Shown here one piece after another: positions 40,922 through 53,300 of a stretch of DNA of 64,000 nt (its first letter is position 1; each line of letters opens with the position of its first letter). The DNA is from Schistosoma haematobium. Lineage: Eukaryota > Platyhelminthes > Trematoda > Strigeidida > Schistosomatidae. The stretch is taken from contig NC_067196.1 of NCBI RefSeq assembly GCF_000699445.3, positions 25,003,116 to 25,067,115 of the forward strand, given 5' to 3'. The notes beneath the pieces were generated by a model, which did no database searches, was not told where the DNA came from, and saw only the letters and a program-made list of their open reading frames with translations. The translations under genes and the position numbers were made by a program.

Positions 40922-42490
40922 TTACGTAGATGTTGGGCAAGGACGTTTGGATTTAAGAATCATTGAACGTCTACTACGCGAACCAGATGATGAATAAGTA
41001 TTGTCTGGATTTATATACTCATCAATAGGTTTCGCCGCGTTTATAGAGGATAATCGAACAGGTAAATCATCTGGTTGATCAGATGGATGAAAAGCTTTAG
41101 GACGCGGTATAGTAAGAATAATTGGAGGACGGTGTTCATCGTGTTCTTCATAGGGTTTGGTAGGTATGTCAGGAGAAAATGCAGCATGTCCGTTTAAATG
41201 AGCAGTATGTAGAATTTCATCAGGTAAAAACTGATTAGAGGATTCTGGTTTACTACCAAGTTCAATGGAGTCACTTTCAGTACCAGAAAACCGTCTTTTT
41301 CTATTCGGAGTGTTTTGAGGAGATACATATTCTGAATCGTTTTGGCGATGTTTATGAGGTGTTGAATTATGATTTAAATGTGATAGGGTTTTGTTCGATG
41401 CAGATCCCAAAGCTGATATATTCGCGTTACGCCCAGGAGAATTAGCTAGCATTAGGAGTTGGCTATCAGTATACAGAAAATAATCATCTCTATTCAACCT
41501 ACTAGAACACATGGCTGCAGATTTAAAGCGTTCCGGAACGTGAGCATGAACGCCTAATATGTGTTTCCTTACATCTCCGAAACCATGATGTGATGTAGTT
41601 AGACATGCACAGCAAACATAAATGCGTTGAGTAATATTGGGAGTTTCCCTCATACGAGTAATATAAACAGAATGTCTAGCATAAACTTTCATACGTTCAT
41701 GCAAGCTACCAATAAAGCTATCACCATCAGGTAGAACAGATCTAACTTGATGATCAAAAACAGCAGGACTATACAAGAGTCGAACGATTCTTTCCAAAGC
41801 CCATGAAGCAGGTAAACCTAGCTTTTGGCTCCATGTAACCGACTCTTCGGGAGTAAGTATGCGACGAGGAGCTTCAAGATCCAGGCCGTTATGTCGTTCT
41901 TCGAATGAGTAAGGGTTAAGTTCTGGAGACTTAGTAGAGTTCATATTAGATGATGTTTTACCATTGGGTCTGTTATACTCTGGGGGTGGTGACTCATCTG
42001 GTTCACTTGGTTCATACTTAACAGTTGGAGCACGCAACATGGGTGGTAAAGGATGGTTCGAGGAATATGAAGACGAATGATGTAGAGCTACTTGACTAGG
42101 TGCAGAATGGTTGAAACCCATACTTGAGTAGGATGTGTTTGATCGTTGATTAACTGAATTAACGGAACTGGTAGGTACAGATAACTCTGAAATTCCTTCT
42201 ATATCATTGGGTATGATAGGTTCTAAAGGACGTTTAATTGGAGATATTCCACCTTCCGATTTACGACTATAACTCTGAATTCTTGTGCTTCGAAATTTGT
42301 GTTGTTCAGCTAATGCCAAAAGAGAAGTATCTGCATAGAGCTTATATCCAGACTCTTTAGAAATGCGAGACGCCTGGCAGCATAATGTTAATAGTTCTTG
42401 AGGGATCCTGGCATGCACTCCCAGAATATGACGTCTGCAATCGGCTAGACTGGCTGGTCTAATATCGCTTTCAACTTCATCACGAACAAC
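40922..42490 (-). CDS. Zinc-finger gene, exon 4 (end of module 3, module 4, basic C-terminus)
   Basis: It starts at GTTGTTCGTG after a TTTCACAG acceptor and encodes residues 1019-1540. The RRHILGVH motif at 1037-1044 completes the finger begun in exon 3, so the 192-bp intron cuts module 3 between its Cys and His halves. The RKHILGVH motif at 1326-1333 belongs to module 4. The last 20 residues are Ser/Arg/Lys-rich and could act as a nuclear signal (inference). Confidence 0.85.
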   Translation of the reverse strand, partial: VVRDEVESDIRPASLADCRRHILGVHARIPQELLTLCCQASRISKESGYKLYADTSLLALAEQHKFRSTRIQSYSRKSEGGISPIKRPLEPIIPNDIEGISELSVPTSSVNSVNQRSNTSYSSMGFNHSAPSQVALHHSSSYSSNHPLPPMLRAPTVKYEPSEPDESPPPEYNRPNGKTSSNMNSTKSPELNPYSFEERHNGLDLEAPRRILTPEESVTWSQKLGLPASWALERIVRLLYSPAVFDHQVRSVLPDGDSFIGSLHERMKVYARHSVYITRMRETPNITQRIYVCCACLTTSHHGFGDVRKHILGVHAHVPERFKSAAMCSSRLNRDDYFLYTDSQLLMLANSPGRNANISALGSASNKTLSHLNHNSTPHKHRQNDSEYVSPQNTPNRKRRFSGTESDSIELGSKPESSNQFLPDEILHTAHLNGHAAFSPDIPTKPYEEHDEHRPPIILTIPRPKAFHPSDQPDDLPVRLSSINAAKPIDEYINPDNTYSSSGSRSRRSMILKSKRPCPTST

Positions 42491-45400
42491 CTGTGAAATA
42501 GAAAAGAAATCAGCGATGATGCAAATCAATTAACACTGCTAGCACTAGAACAGATTTTCCGAAGACAAACCTTTATACTAGGAATTGTAGATAAACAAAA
42601 AACCATTACGACAGATAGACCAACAATTTACGCTAATATATGAAAATAGAAAAAAAAGCCAAATTTTAAATAAAGGACTCACCGCAAAACGACGTCCACA
42701 TATGCAAATGTACGAGTAAATTCGATTTCCTCGTGAGACAACAGTAAGATGATGCTTAGAGTAGACTTGCATCTTGACTACCAAATCATCGTATTGATCA
42801 AACATACCCTCTCGCTCCAGCAAGACGCGCAGTACATTATCAGAGAAAGGTAATTCAATACGACGGTGGATCTCCTCGTTTTGTTTAACATTTTCATCTG
42901 AATACGTATTAGGAGTATCATTAGCAACTATAATAGAGTTATCATGAGTTTTGGTTGGAGTGACGAAATAGTCCTCGGAGTTAAGATTTACGTTGGCAGT
43001 GAGAAAACGATTATCACTCTCTTCATCAGCGCCGTGAACCCCTTCCTGATGACTATCGTCGTACAAATCTGTCTCGATAGTTTGTGTTTCTAGTTCTTCT
43101 TGATCATTGAGTGATACCTGAGACTTGGTAAAATCATTTGAGAATTGATTATTTTCATCATTCACTACTTGGGAATAAGTTTCATTTGAGTCCTCCTTTG
43201 CTTCTTCGGCATCACTATCAATCGAAGTGACTTTAAGGTTTGATCTTGTATCGGTTAGTTGTATTTGTCTTCGCCTATGATCTTCAACGAATCGAATCAT
43301 CCTGTCATCTGAATGCAAGCGATACGTTGTAGTATCATGTCTAGAAGCCCGAAGACAGAGTCTGAAACGCTTAGTAGAAATACCACAGTGAGACCCCATA
43401 ATATGTTTACGAATATCGGCTAACGAGTGTACTGAAGTATACATGCAAGTCGGACAAGAAAAACGTTTTTGTGCTCCCCCAGGAACCAGAACATCCATTA
43501 TGACATGCATTCGAGCATAGTGGTTCATACGATTGACAAGTTGAATTCGTTCTGGCATCGGGACTTGATAAGCTTCCAGTAAACGATTAAATACTGGGAA
43601 TGAATACGCCAACTGAACGCGCTGACGTCCAACTTTAGGAAGAAAGATTTCTGTACCACCTGAATAGGTGGACGTTTGGGGTTGACCCGCAGCAACAACA
43701 GCAGCAACGATTGGATTACCCATTTCATCCAGAGGAACAATACCGCCTCTACCGATAGGAGCTTGAGCAGAAACTTCTTCCAATGACCGCATGTCTTCAT
43801 AATGATCGGAAACACCAGTCCCTGGGATAACTCGGTGAACTGGAGCACCACCTGAATAGGAAGAACCAGACGTTACTAGGGTTGGAAGACCGTCAGAAGA
43901 AACAGTAGCCAGTGGTTCTGTTGGTGACTTCCGAGAGTCTTCGTACTTACCAGGCGTCGGACGTTTACAAAGAGCATTGGAGAGTGGTGAAATTGGAAAA
44001 GGTTTACGACGGAACGCTTTACCAGAGAGACGTCCATTTCGAATTCCGAAAGAGTGTTTTGACTGCGGTGAATTGTCAGAATTAATAAGTGAGTTATTAG
44101 TTTGACTAGGTAGTGTGCTATGATGGCTCCTACCGGAATGAGTGAAATCAATGGTAAAACGTGATATATCACGGCGAACGCCAAGATGAGTTACTAGAAG
44201 ATGTTTCTTGAGGTCTGTGAATCCATGATTAAATGGTTTCAAGCATTCTGGACAACCAGCAACACGACGCTGATTCGCGCGACCAAGAATAGGGACACGA
44301 TAACTGGCGAAACGACGCAACTTTTCCAGGACACCGTTTAGCTCATCATTTGTAGTATCGTTATTAGGATTAAATTTCTCATTTTTCATATAAGCAGTAA
44401 CAAATGCTTGTTCATTAAAGTATAGTTGTACATATTCTTCTGCAGCCGTCTCAGTGGCACTTTCCTGTTTAGAATCTGCTACATCAGGAGGTAGGTTAGA
44501 GGTGATAGGCTTATTGTTGAGATTCATGTCTGTGCTTGGCTTTTTTAGTTCATCATTATCACCTTCAACACCGACATGCTCTTCATTATCTCCAACTTCA
44601 TCAGCTTCACAACTATCAATAGATGATGGGGCATGAATACTTGATAAATGTTTCGTAACTTCAGCTGAAAGATTGGAGGCGGTTGAACAAAGTAACGGGA
44701 GATCGTTGTGTAAATTGGTTCCGTCGTTCATATGGAGCAAAGTTGAATTTCCAGAGGAGAAAAAATTTGGTAGTTGTTGAAGTGGAGAATTGCGTAGGGT
44801 TTCCATATTTTTGCTAATAAAATTATAGTTTTCAGTAATAGATTCATCAGATATAGGAACTGTAAAGTCTTCAGTAACCACTCCGTCCTCCTGCAAATAA
44901 ATGTCAATAAAAACAATGGAATATAATGTCGTTCGTAAGATGTAAAAATGTGGAGAGTATTGACTAGGGACCGAAACTAAGAATACATTCGAAGCATATA
45001 TTGCTATGTGAAGTAGATTGCCGTTTATTGCACTTGTCCCTTGGTTCGCCAACACAAGTGACGTATGCTGCTAGAATCTACGAGACTTTTCTGAAACGAT
45101 CTCAACCACTACGGCTAATGAGATATCGAAAATAAGTGGGTCGGTTAGTGCACTTAACTACTTCACTTGTGATCATTAATTAAAGCGTTGATGTAGAGTG
45201 GTCCTGACGCACTTAAGGGAGGGGAACTCATTACAAATATGTATGTATTGTTGGCGAAAGCGTTCATAATGATCTGAACCTTAACAGCATCTTCATAAAA
45301 TAAAACTTGATAATGTGAGTACTCCACATTGATGAGTGAGGTACTAGGAAGATCAAGTTAGATGGTGTGATTTATAGAAAGAATATGAAGCATATATAAA

Positions 45401-46965
45401 GCATCTAGAGATTTTATAAATATATTCAGTGAGCTTGCAGGTCTTACGACGAAATAACAGGACGAAAACTTTAAAAGTGAATATCCCGTGAATTGTAATA
45501 AACATTTATAATGGCGTAATTTATCGACCAAGTAAAGTACAGGTTTCAACATAACTTTTGTGAAAACGAGTACAATTGGTCAGATTGAAGAAACTGCTTA
45601 GTAGACAAAGCACTAGTTTAACTAGTGGGTTGGAAACCCATTCAATTTGTTTTTGACTTGGACACTGAATGTTTAATAAACAATATAGGTCAAAAAGGGT
45701 GCATGGACTCATATTCGTTAAACCGGTAAAACGCGTCTAAGTCCACCTGAATTTGTCATATTTACAACATCCTATTTGGAAACCAATGCAGTAGTTGGAA
45801 ATTAAAGCTCCTAGAGGACTTAGTTAATTATCCGTCTTACGCTATTGGTATTGGTTAGTAATTACAGAAGCTTTAATTTTGTTTACAAGTACTCTGAAAT
45901 TTACGATATGGAGGGATTAACACCCTGATCCTATTAATCAAGAATCTCAAACTGAAGGAGTATATCAGCTCTAACTTGCTATACTCATTTGTAAAGTTAA
46001 TTATAAACAAGAGCTCAAAGTTCATAACTGGTAAAGTGGAAATAACTGACTTTTGACGGTTAAATTTGTGTACAAAAACTAACCTCACTAAGCAAGGGAT
46101 GCATATCATGCAAGTGTTCTGTTAGCATATTACGAACATTGGTCATCCAACCGCATTCTGAGCAACGATGGAGGACACAGGTGACGGACAGAGAAGTTAT
46201 GAGCAAATGAGAAGAAATAGCTCGGCACATCGCCAAATGTTGAGCAAAGTTTTCTAGGTGAGATGTACCAAATGAACAGTGGGCACAGAAAAATGCTGAT
46301 GGAACTCGGCGGCTTAATTTCGAAATGTCGGGTGGATGGGATTGAATGCGTGTTGGTCGTACAGATGAAGGCCAAGAACACATAAACTAAAATAGATACT
46401 AGAGGTAATAATGGCAACATACCGAATAAGTTGTAGTCACAAGAGGGCTGTTAGTTCCGTGAAACTGAAGCGCGTGTTTTTTTATTATTTCCACATTTTT
46501 TGATTTGACACGACAGTTAGGGAAACGACAGTGAAACAGAATGAGTGTATATTTCCGGAGATGTGATTTTAACTCCGTAGGTGAGTTCATTGATCTATCA
46601 CAATGACCACATTTGAAAAACACATCGCTTTTATCGATATCATGGAGACTTAGAGCGTGTTGACCCAGTGCTTTCATAGTATTGAACGATCTAGGACAAC
46701 ATGGACAGCTAAAAGGAAGGTTCTGGGTATCCATTAGACCAAAATGCATGTCAATGTGTTTTGAAATTGATACTGATGAAACCAACTCAGAGCAATAAAT
46801 ACAACGAAGATTTTTTGTTTCGGGATGAGTAGACCTGATATGAATTTCCAACCCATGTGATTCATTTGAGCAAATAAGGTAGACAGGAGAACAGAGTGTG
46901 CAAAAATACTTATCAGGAGAGTTTTCCATAATATTCAACACTGCTTCGTCGCTGATGGATTCCAT
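40922..46965 (-). CDS. Large zinc-finger protein with four repeated composite modules (4 exons, 1,540 aa)
   Basis: Exons: 46423-46965, 46084-46386, 42683-44890 and 40922-42490, all joining in phase 0 at GT/AG sites; introns are 36, 1193 and 192 bp. Stop is TAA at 40922-40924. Residues 1-282 carry ordinary C2H2-like fingers: C22/C25-H42/H47, C55/C58-H70/H74, C87/C90-H103/H108, an incomplete one from C119/C122, C146/C151-H164/H169, C215/C218-H231/C235 and C256/C259-H272/H277. From about residue 430 come four larger modules, whose fingers are at C495/C498-H512/H517, C761/C764-H778/H783, C1011/C1013-H1039/H1044 and C1311/C1314-H1328/H1333. Each has a helical stretch before it (M..YAR.H type), and the last three have a tail after it resembling C..SR...Y.LY.D..L. 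Ser/Asn/Pro-rich and acidic linkers separate them; the C-terminus is basic. Probably a nuclear nucleic-acid-binding protein (inference). Family not recognised; the gene model is well supported by continuous phase. Confidence 0.85.
42683..44890 (-). CDS. Zinc-finger gene, exon 3 (modules 1-3)
   Basis: This 2,208-bp exon encodes residues 283-1018. It starts after a TTTGCAG acceptor and ends in GCG before GTGAGT. The open frame continues about 55 codons upstream of the acceptor, so an ORF-only call starting at 45055 would wrongly include intron. It holds module 1 (C495-H517), module 2 (C761-H783) and the first half of module 3 (CxC at 1011/1013). The linker between modules 2 and 3 is rich in Asp, Glu, Asn and Thr. 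Confidence 0.85.
44891..46083 (-). other. Zinc-finger gene intron 2
   Basis: Intron of 1,193 bp with donor GTTAGT and acceptor TTTGCAG. No repeat recognised in it. Confidence 0.75.
46423..46965 (-). CDS. Zinc-finger gene, exon 1 (start; fingers 1-5)
   Basis: The start ATG is at 46963-46965 and the exon encodes residues 1-181. The donor GTATGT is followed 36 bp later by TATTTTAG and exon 2 (46084-46386, residues 182-282). The ordinary C2H2 spacing and the in-frame micro-intron, typical of schistosome 5' introns, support this start. No longer in-frame N-terminus was seen. Confidence 0.8.
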
Positions 46966-47303
46966 GACTCTTATAAGAGTACTGCCTTATTGACCTTGAT
47001 AATCGACAGTACTGATGATGACCCCTTTGAAGTGTAGAGCACCAAGTTTGAAATTGCACAAATAACAATCAGATCAAACAAAAATACAATAAATTAAAAA
47101 CGAACAATTTTTCCAATTATACTTTACAGTGAAAAATGTTATAAAACTTGTTGCAAAATTCTAGAGTTCATTCAATTAGGACGTTTACCGCTTATATCAA
47201 GTGATATGATATCGTGATATATGTTTCTGTTAGTTGTGGATACATTGTGTCACCTTAGTTTTCTCCCGATACATATATGTCGGATCCATTAGTTTAGCCT
47301 TAA
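46966..47303. promoter_or_regulatory. Shared divergent promoter region of the zinc-finger and XPR1-like genes
   Basis: Only 338 bp separate the two start codons, so both 5' UTRs and core promoters must lie here. It contains a perfect 12-bp palindrome, CTCTTATAAGAG, at 46968-46979 just outside the zinc-finger ATG, a palindromic ACATATATGT near 47272, and a GATAT-rich stretch around 47205-47225. Transcription start sites cannot be placed from sequence. One or both mRNAs could instead be trans-spliced or start further away. Confidence 0.6.
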
Positions 47304-50300
47304 ATGAAGTTCGCTGAGAGACTGAATGCTCATCTCACTCCAGAATGGAGGACTCAGTACATAGATTACGATGTAAATTCAGATAAATAGATTTTGATGT
47401 CTTCAGGAATTGAAGGAACACCTTTATAAATATACACAAGTTTTGGAAACTCTTCCGTGTAAGTTAGTTTTTTGTATACATCACTTTCAACATAGTTTTC
47501 TCTGAGGAAGAGACCAAAGCATTTTTGGATGAATGTGACGAAGAATTTTTTAACCTATGTGAAAGTGCCTTGAGGAAGATTGAGGTGTTTTTTTCTGGTG
47601 AGACTGAAATCGTTTATTGACAGCTGAATTTAGAGAAGATTGCTGAAGCTAATCGAAAGTTCACCACTTTAGTAGATGAACTTGATAACTACATCGAGTC
47701 TACTCATCATAAATCTATCAGTTGGATTACAGGTTCTAAAGTCTCACTTTCCAGAAGACTAACAGAATCATTCGGAAGAGAAGGCGATAAGTGTAGGGTG
47801 TCTGTAAGGGAAAATGGTTCAACTAACACACCGATTTGGAATAAAATCAGCAAAATACAGTCTGAAGAAAACTCGGAGTTACGTCGCCGTCAGAGCCGTT
47901 CAAAACAGTCTGAAAATCCGAAATATGATGCCCAAAGATTGGACAGAAGAAAGAAGACCTTTAGAAAGTTACATGATTTGAAGCTAGCTTTCAGTGAATT
48001 TTATCTAAGTCTTGTTTTACTGCAAAATTACCAATCCCTTAATTTCACGGGATTCAGAAAAATATTGAAAAAGCATGACAAGGTAAGAAAGGCTTGTGAT
48101 TGTTTTCGTTTTTATCCTTATTTATCAAGTCACTTTTTTCAGCAATGACATTTTGACATTATGAAAACCATTTGAAGCATTTCGTCTTAAACATTCAGAC
48201 TCATATTCTATATGAATTGATTTGCTCACTTACGTCCATTTAATTGTAGGGTGAATCTTGTCATATTGTTTTTTTAACTCATAATTACCAAGGGAAGTGT
48301 AGGTCGTAAATGCTATGGTCAAATGAACAAGTTGTACGAAAGCTCTGACCATTACTTCAAGTGTGTGAATGTTAGCAAACAATTATTCTCTATTTGGTGA
48401 CAAGAAAATCAATTTCTGGTGATCTCATAGTTGTTATCATACATGCGCTGCTACACATGTCACTTAATATCTATAGACGCCAGCGTTTATTGTATCTGTG
48501 ACGGTACCAAAAATGTCCATACTTTTGTACACGACTCAATTCATCACTAATTTTCTACTCTGGTCCCACAATTTTTCTCGGTTACTTTCAAAGTTATTTT
48601 TTCTTAGTCTTATATGAGTTATCACTGTACATCAATGTCAACTATAACTTGTAGTAAATGCACATGACTTAGCTACCTTCATCGGTCCGCAAACCTTTGA
48701 ATGAATTGTCCTCATTATCTAGAAGTTTGTCCTTAATTTTATTGCTTACTCACTACTTTAATCATTGTGATATTCATCAACAAAAGCCTGTGATCTGCTC
48801 ATACTCTTCATCACTTATGGTTATGTTATGACCGCATTGCAGTAAAAGCAATTCATTAAAGATTTTACCTATCTTCAATAAAATTTCTGATGTCTTACTA
48901 GTTCTATTAGTGAATTAGTCCAATAAAAAGAGAAAGAGCTTTCTTTGATTGTTCTTAAGTCTCGTTAGCTAACATATTTCTGACCAAGTAAGTCAATATA
49001 GATGAGAAGCCCATATTTTTAGACTAGATACCTATTTAAACCAGTTTTGCAGCTTTTCTTTAATTCTAGAAGATACAAAACATGTATTTAGGTTGCTCAA
49101 ATTACTTTGGATCAATTTTGAGTATTTATCTATCAAGCTATGTCATTCAAGTGTCACAAACCTATTATAGGGGTTCCTAGGAAAAAACCAATCTTATAAC
49201 GATGTGGTTTGATGTCAGTATATTCATGAAAGTTATGAAAGACATTCTTAATAGACATCATCATTAATGCTGACATTGGAGGTGAATTTTTCACATGACT
49301 TCAAAGAGAGTGCCGTTAGCAACACAGTTTACTTTACTTGCACTTTTAAATTTATACGGTTCTATACAACATGCCTGGAAAAATCTAATGTCGCCTTGTG
49401 TCTGAGGAAAATAGACACACGGGTGCAAAAGAAGTAACGTTCTTTCGAAAGGCAGTAAATGATAAAACTCCACCCAATATATATTCCCGCCAGACCTGAA
49501 ATCCAACTTATTTCCGCGGATTTGTCGTTCCACGTCTGTTGCTAGTTGTTATATGTCTTTTTTATTATGGTCATGAATAATTATGTAACATCACTAGTTT
49601 CTAATCACCTTTCGTCTGTTGTGATATTCAAGAATATTTATGTGGTTGATTTCGTTTCCAAATTTAACTGATAGTTCCTGTTCAAATGTTTCTGGATTCA
49701 TGGTAAACCGTATTAGTAGAGTTGTGCTTAATCACAGTTAACAAGATCTATCGCTTAGTGGTTTAATCATTTGACTTTCTGAAATTAGTCACCATATAAC
49801 TTTTGGTTCTGTTTTAAGCATATGTTGATATGCAATGAGATTTAGGATAAATCTTATTCTGTAGTATCTAGCTAAATTAATCTCTGTTTTATAAAATATG
49901 TTAATCATTTTAAACTTTGGTAAACACTTTTGGATATCTCTCAGTAATCTTTTAATCTTTTTAATGGGAGAACATAACTCCAATGTCTTTTATTTGTAGC
50001 TTCTCCGCCGGAACACAGGACTACTTTGGCGGCAACAGGTGGTTGAGTGTGCACACTTCAATACTAGTAGAGACGTTGATGACCTTATCACAGAGGTTGA
50101 GGTGAGTAATAAAGATTCATAATATGTTTTGTTTCTAACTGGGTAGTTATCCGACAAACCTATATAATAAGATGGGAAAAGAGCGAGTTTAGTACCTAAG
50201 CATGCTGAAAATAGGAACTGGCCGTGATCTGTCCTTTCGTGAAAGGACGTTGGTGTTTCGTCATCTGTTGTTAAATGAAAGTGGGAGAGTAGTGTTGACT

Positions 50301-53300
50301 GGCATTTTCTGTCAGTGGCTATTTGTATGTTCTGCTTTAACATAAGCTAAGTAGTACAGAATATCAGGACAAATAATGATATGGTAATTTTGACATATTT
50401 CTTATTTATTGGCATTTATCAGCTGAAGTCATTCATCGATAGTGTTGTTAATGTAATTAGGGTTATATTTGTAGTGCTTATTCTGTTTATGACAGTGAGC
50501 CAACATGAACGATAAGTTTTAAAGCGCATATTTGTTTGCTGGTCAGAAATGTGAGAAATGACTTCCTTTAAACAGGTATAGTAACTATTGAATAATACTG
50601 GTGAAAAATTGTCGGAGGATAGTAATCGCTTGTTATCGTTTAAAAGGTATAAAATAATGATAATGACAGAAAAAAACCTAAAAATACTGGGGAAGTGGAT
50701 TCGAACCATGAAGAGATAAGATTTTGCTGATCTTAGTTTTGCGATCAGATTTCAGGCTTGCATTGGTGGATTTCCAATGCCTCTATAGGGCACGAATATA
50801 TGGTTAGACCTCCTTTCGACCCCGTTATTATGACCGCGTAGATTGTTTTGAACGATGACCTATTTAGGGGTGTGTGCCCAGAGTTGATGAGGTGCTTCTG
50901 TATCGAGCTACTGGCTGCTTTGAATTTCTCTTATAAAACCGTGCTGGATAATGTTTTGAAATGCGTTTAAAGAGTGTTCGCTTTCTGCGGCTCACGATAT
51001 TTGAAATCACGGATAACCTTATGATGCGATCTCTTTATACTCTGCTATGTCTTCTAATAGCGGTTAGTGAAATAAATATAAGCACCTTTGTAGGGCATCG
51101 CTCATAAGCTATGATCGCAATTCCGTTTCCAATCAATCCGTATGTTGGTAGTTCCTAGTTTTATCCACAGCGTATAATCTTAACAAATGTGTGGGCATTT
51201 TTAGCGCTAATGATGGTAATTTTTAATAGGTTCTGAAATGAATACACCACATTTCAATATCTTTCTATGTCACAGTATCGTACTTTTGAAAATTCATTCT
51301 TTTTACCGCGTTAACTTAGAATATATTTACGGAGAAACTAGAACAAGGTGATAGACAAAAAGCCATGAAACGGCTGCGAGTGCCTCCACTTTCCGAAAAG
51401 GTAAGAACAAAATCCTCTGATCATCTTGTTTTTATGTATTTTTTAGCATTTGAGCAGAGCTCTGTCAGTTTTGTTATCCTTCTCAAGAAGAGACCTTCAC
51501 ATATTCACTAAACCCAATATGTAACTTCAGTTGGAAAACGAATATTTCATTTTTTTTCTCTGAAACCAATTTCTGAGAAAATCTATTAGGGGGTAGTTAT
51601 GTTTTAATTCATAATACAAGTTGCTTCTAGTAATTCTATATTAATCGATAACAACTTCTGGCTGAATACTACTAAATACAGAATTTTTATGACTTCCAAA
51701 ACAAGTAGTATCTATCACTAAATGCCTCAAAGCTTTTTACGGCAGCCAGGAAATTCCATTTGGTTATTTGATTTATTTTAATCGCAGGCTACGTTAATGA
51801 TATATTTTTTTCACAAGATCTTTTTAAAAATTATTAATTTAGAGCTGTTGGCTGATTTTCGTTTCTTTTTCTTCAACGACAACAATAACAATAGCGAAGA
51901 AGGACTTCTCACTTCCTTCCTTTTTTTAAAACTCACAAATTTCTAAACTCTCGTATTACTTCGAAACTCATTTGAACCAGGAACTAAAACAACAATGTAA
52001 AACTTAAAGCACTACACGAAAATTCATCAGTTTGAGTCTTCACAGTTCGAAATAACATAGTAATACTAATTCTACAAAAGTAAACAAATGTTGAGATGAA
52101 CAAATGAGGCTGGAAAAATAGGATGAAATTAGAATACATTATAAATGTTTCATAAAAACGAAACTTATTTCTAGGAACATAAGCATATTACCTCAATAAG
52201 TGATGATAACATAGAAGAAATGTGAATTTTAGAAAACGTTTTGGCATTTTGATTTTGCTCAAGATTTTAATTCGGTAAATTTGATCATATGTATAGGGTA
52301 TGTAATATTACTTTCAGTTGGTTTCGTCAAATTTTAAAAGAGACAATGTTTTTTCATTCTTATGATATCTGTTTGTCGCCAAGTACACATATTGACAATA
52401 AATTATATTGGTGTACAGCCACGGAAGTTTGACAATATAGAGACTAAAGAAAGAAAATTGAACGTTTGAGTCGGTTCAATGAAAATGTTAGAAATTCGTC
52501 TTATTCCCACATTAAACGCTTTTAAATAAAGAAACTTTAATTATTTTACTCATTGGGATATTACGAATATATTATTTTATTTATAGCATTCTACCCAGTG
52601 CTCAATTTATTAAAATTATCAAGCCAAACCTTGGTAATGATACCTACTCTTAAATAATACATCGTGTTATCTTTATTTACCATCAAAAGAACTTCCGGAA
52701 TAACATAAACGAATCTTCTGGCAGTTTTTCTTGAATCTTTTTGTGCCAGGAAGAAATTTATTACAATGCATTTTGCTCACTCAGATGAACTAATTGAAAT
52801 GTATCTTACTGTCATTTAGATAATACTAAATATATTGTTATAAATACTTGATATTGTCATAAATTAGGAAAGTATCATCGATATATATATATATATATTC
52901 GGTGCAGAAAAATAGCTATCTCCTCATACTATAAATATTGCGGTATTATATTAGCCATGGGATTTAGTCAATAATCATTAATTTTAGTTATTTTATCTAA
53001 TGTTCTTGTTCATTGGTTCTCGTATTTGTGTGTTATCGAATTATCTTTTTTTCGATTCAAGAACTATGCCCTATTTATTGTGCTTTTTCAATCTTTCATA
53101 ATTGTGTATCTACTGAAAAAGAAAATAAACACAGAAAACAAACTGTGGAAATATTTTTCTATTTCATCATTTTTTTCATTATTCTATTTGTAACAATAGT
53201 TTGTTTTTTCGTTGTCTTTTTTGATCATCCTGTTTTTTTATCGATTTTTTTGTTTTTCCTTCTTTTTCTTTCTTTCAGTATAATCCACGTGGTTTATTCC

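Noticed and set aside
44891..45056. N-terminal extension of the zinc-finger exon 3 frame up to 45055
   Set aside because: The acceptor TTTGCAG at 44891 fits the phase of exon 2, and the upstream residues look like translated AT-rich intron.
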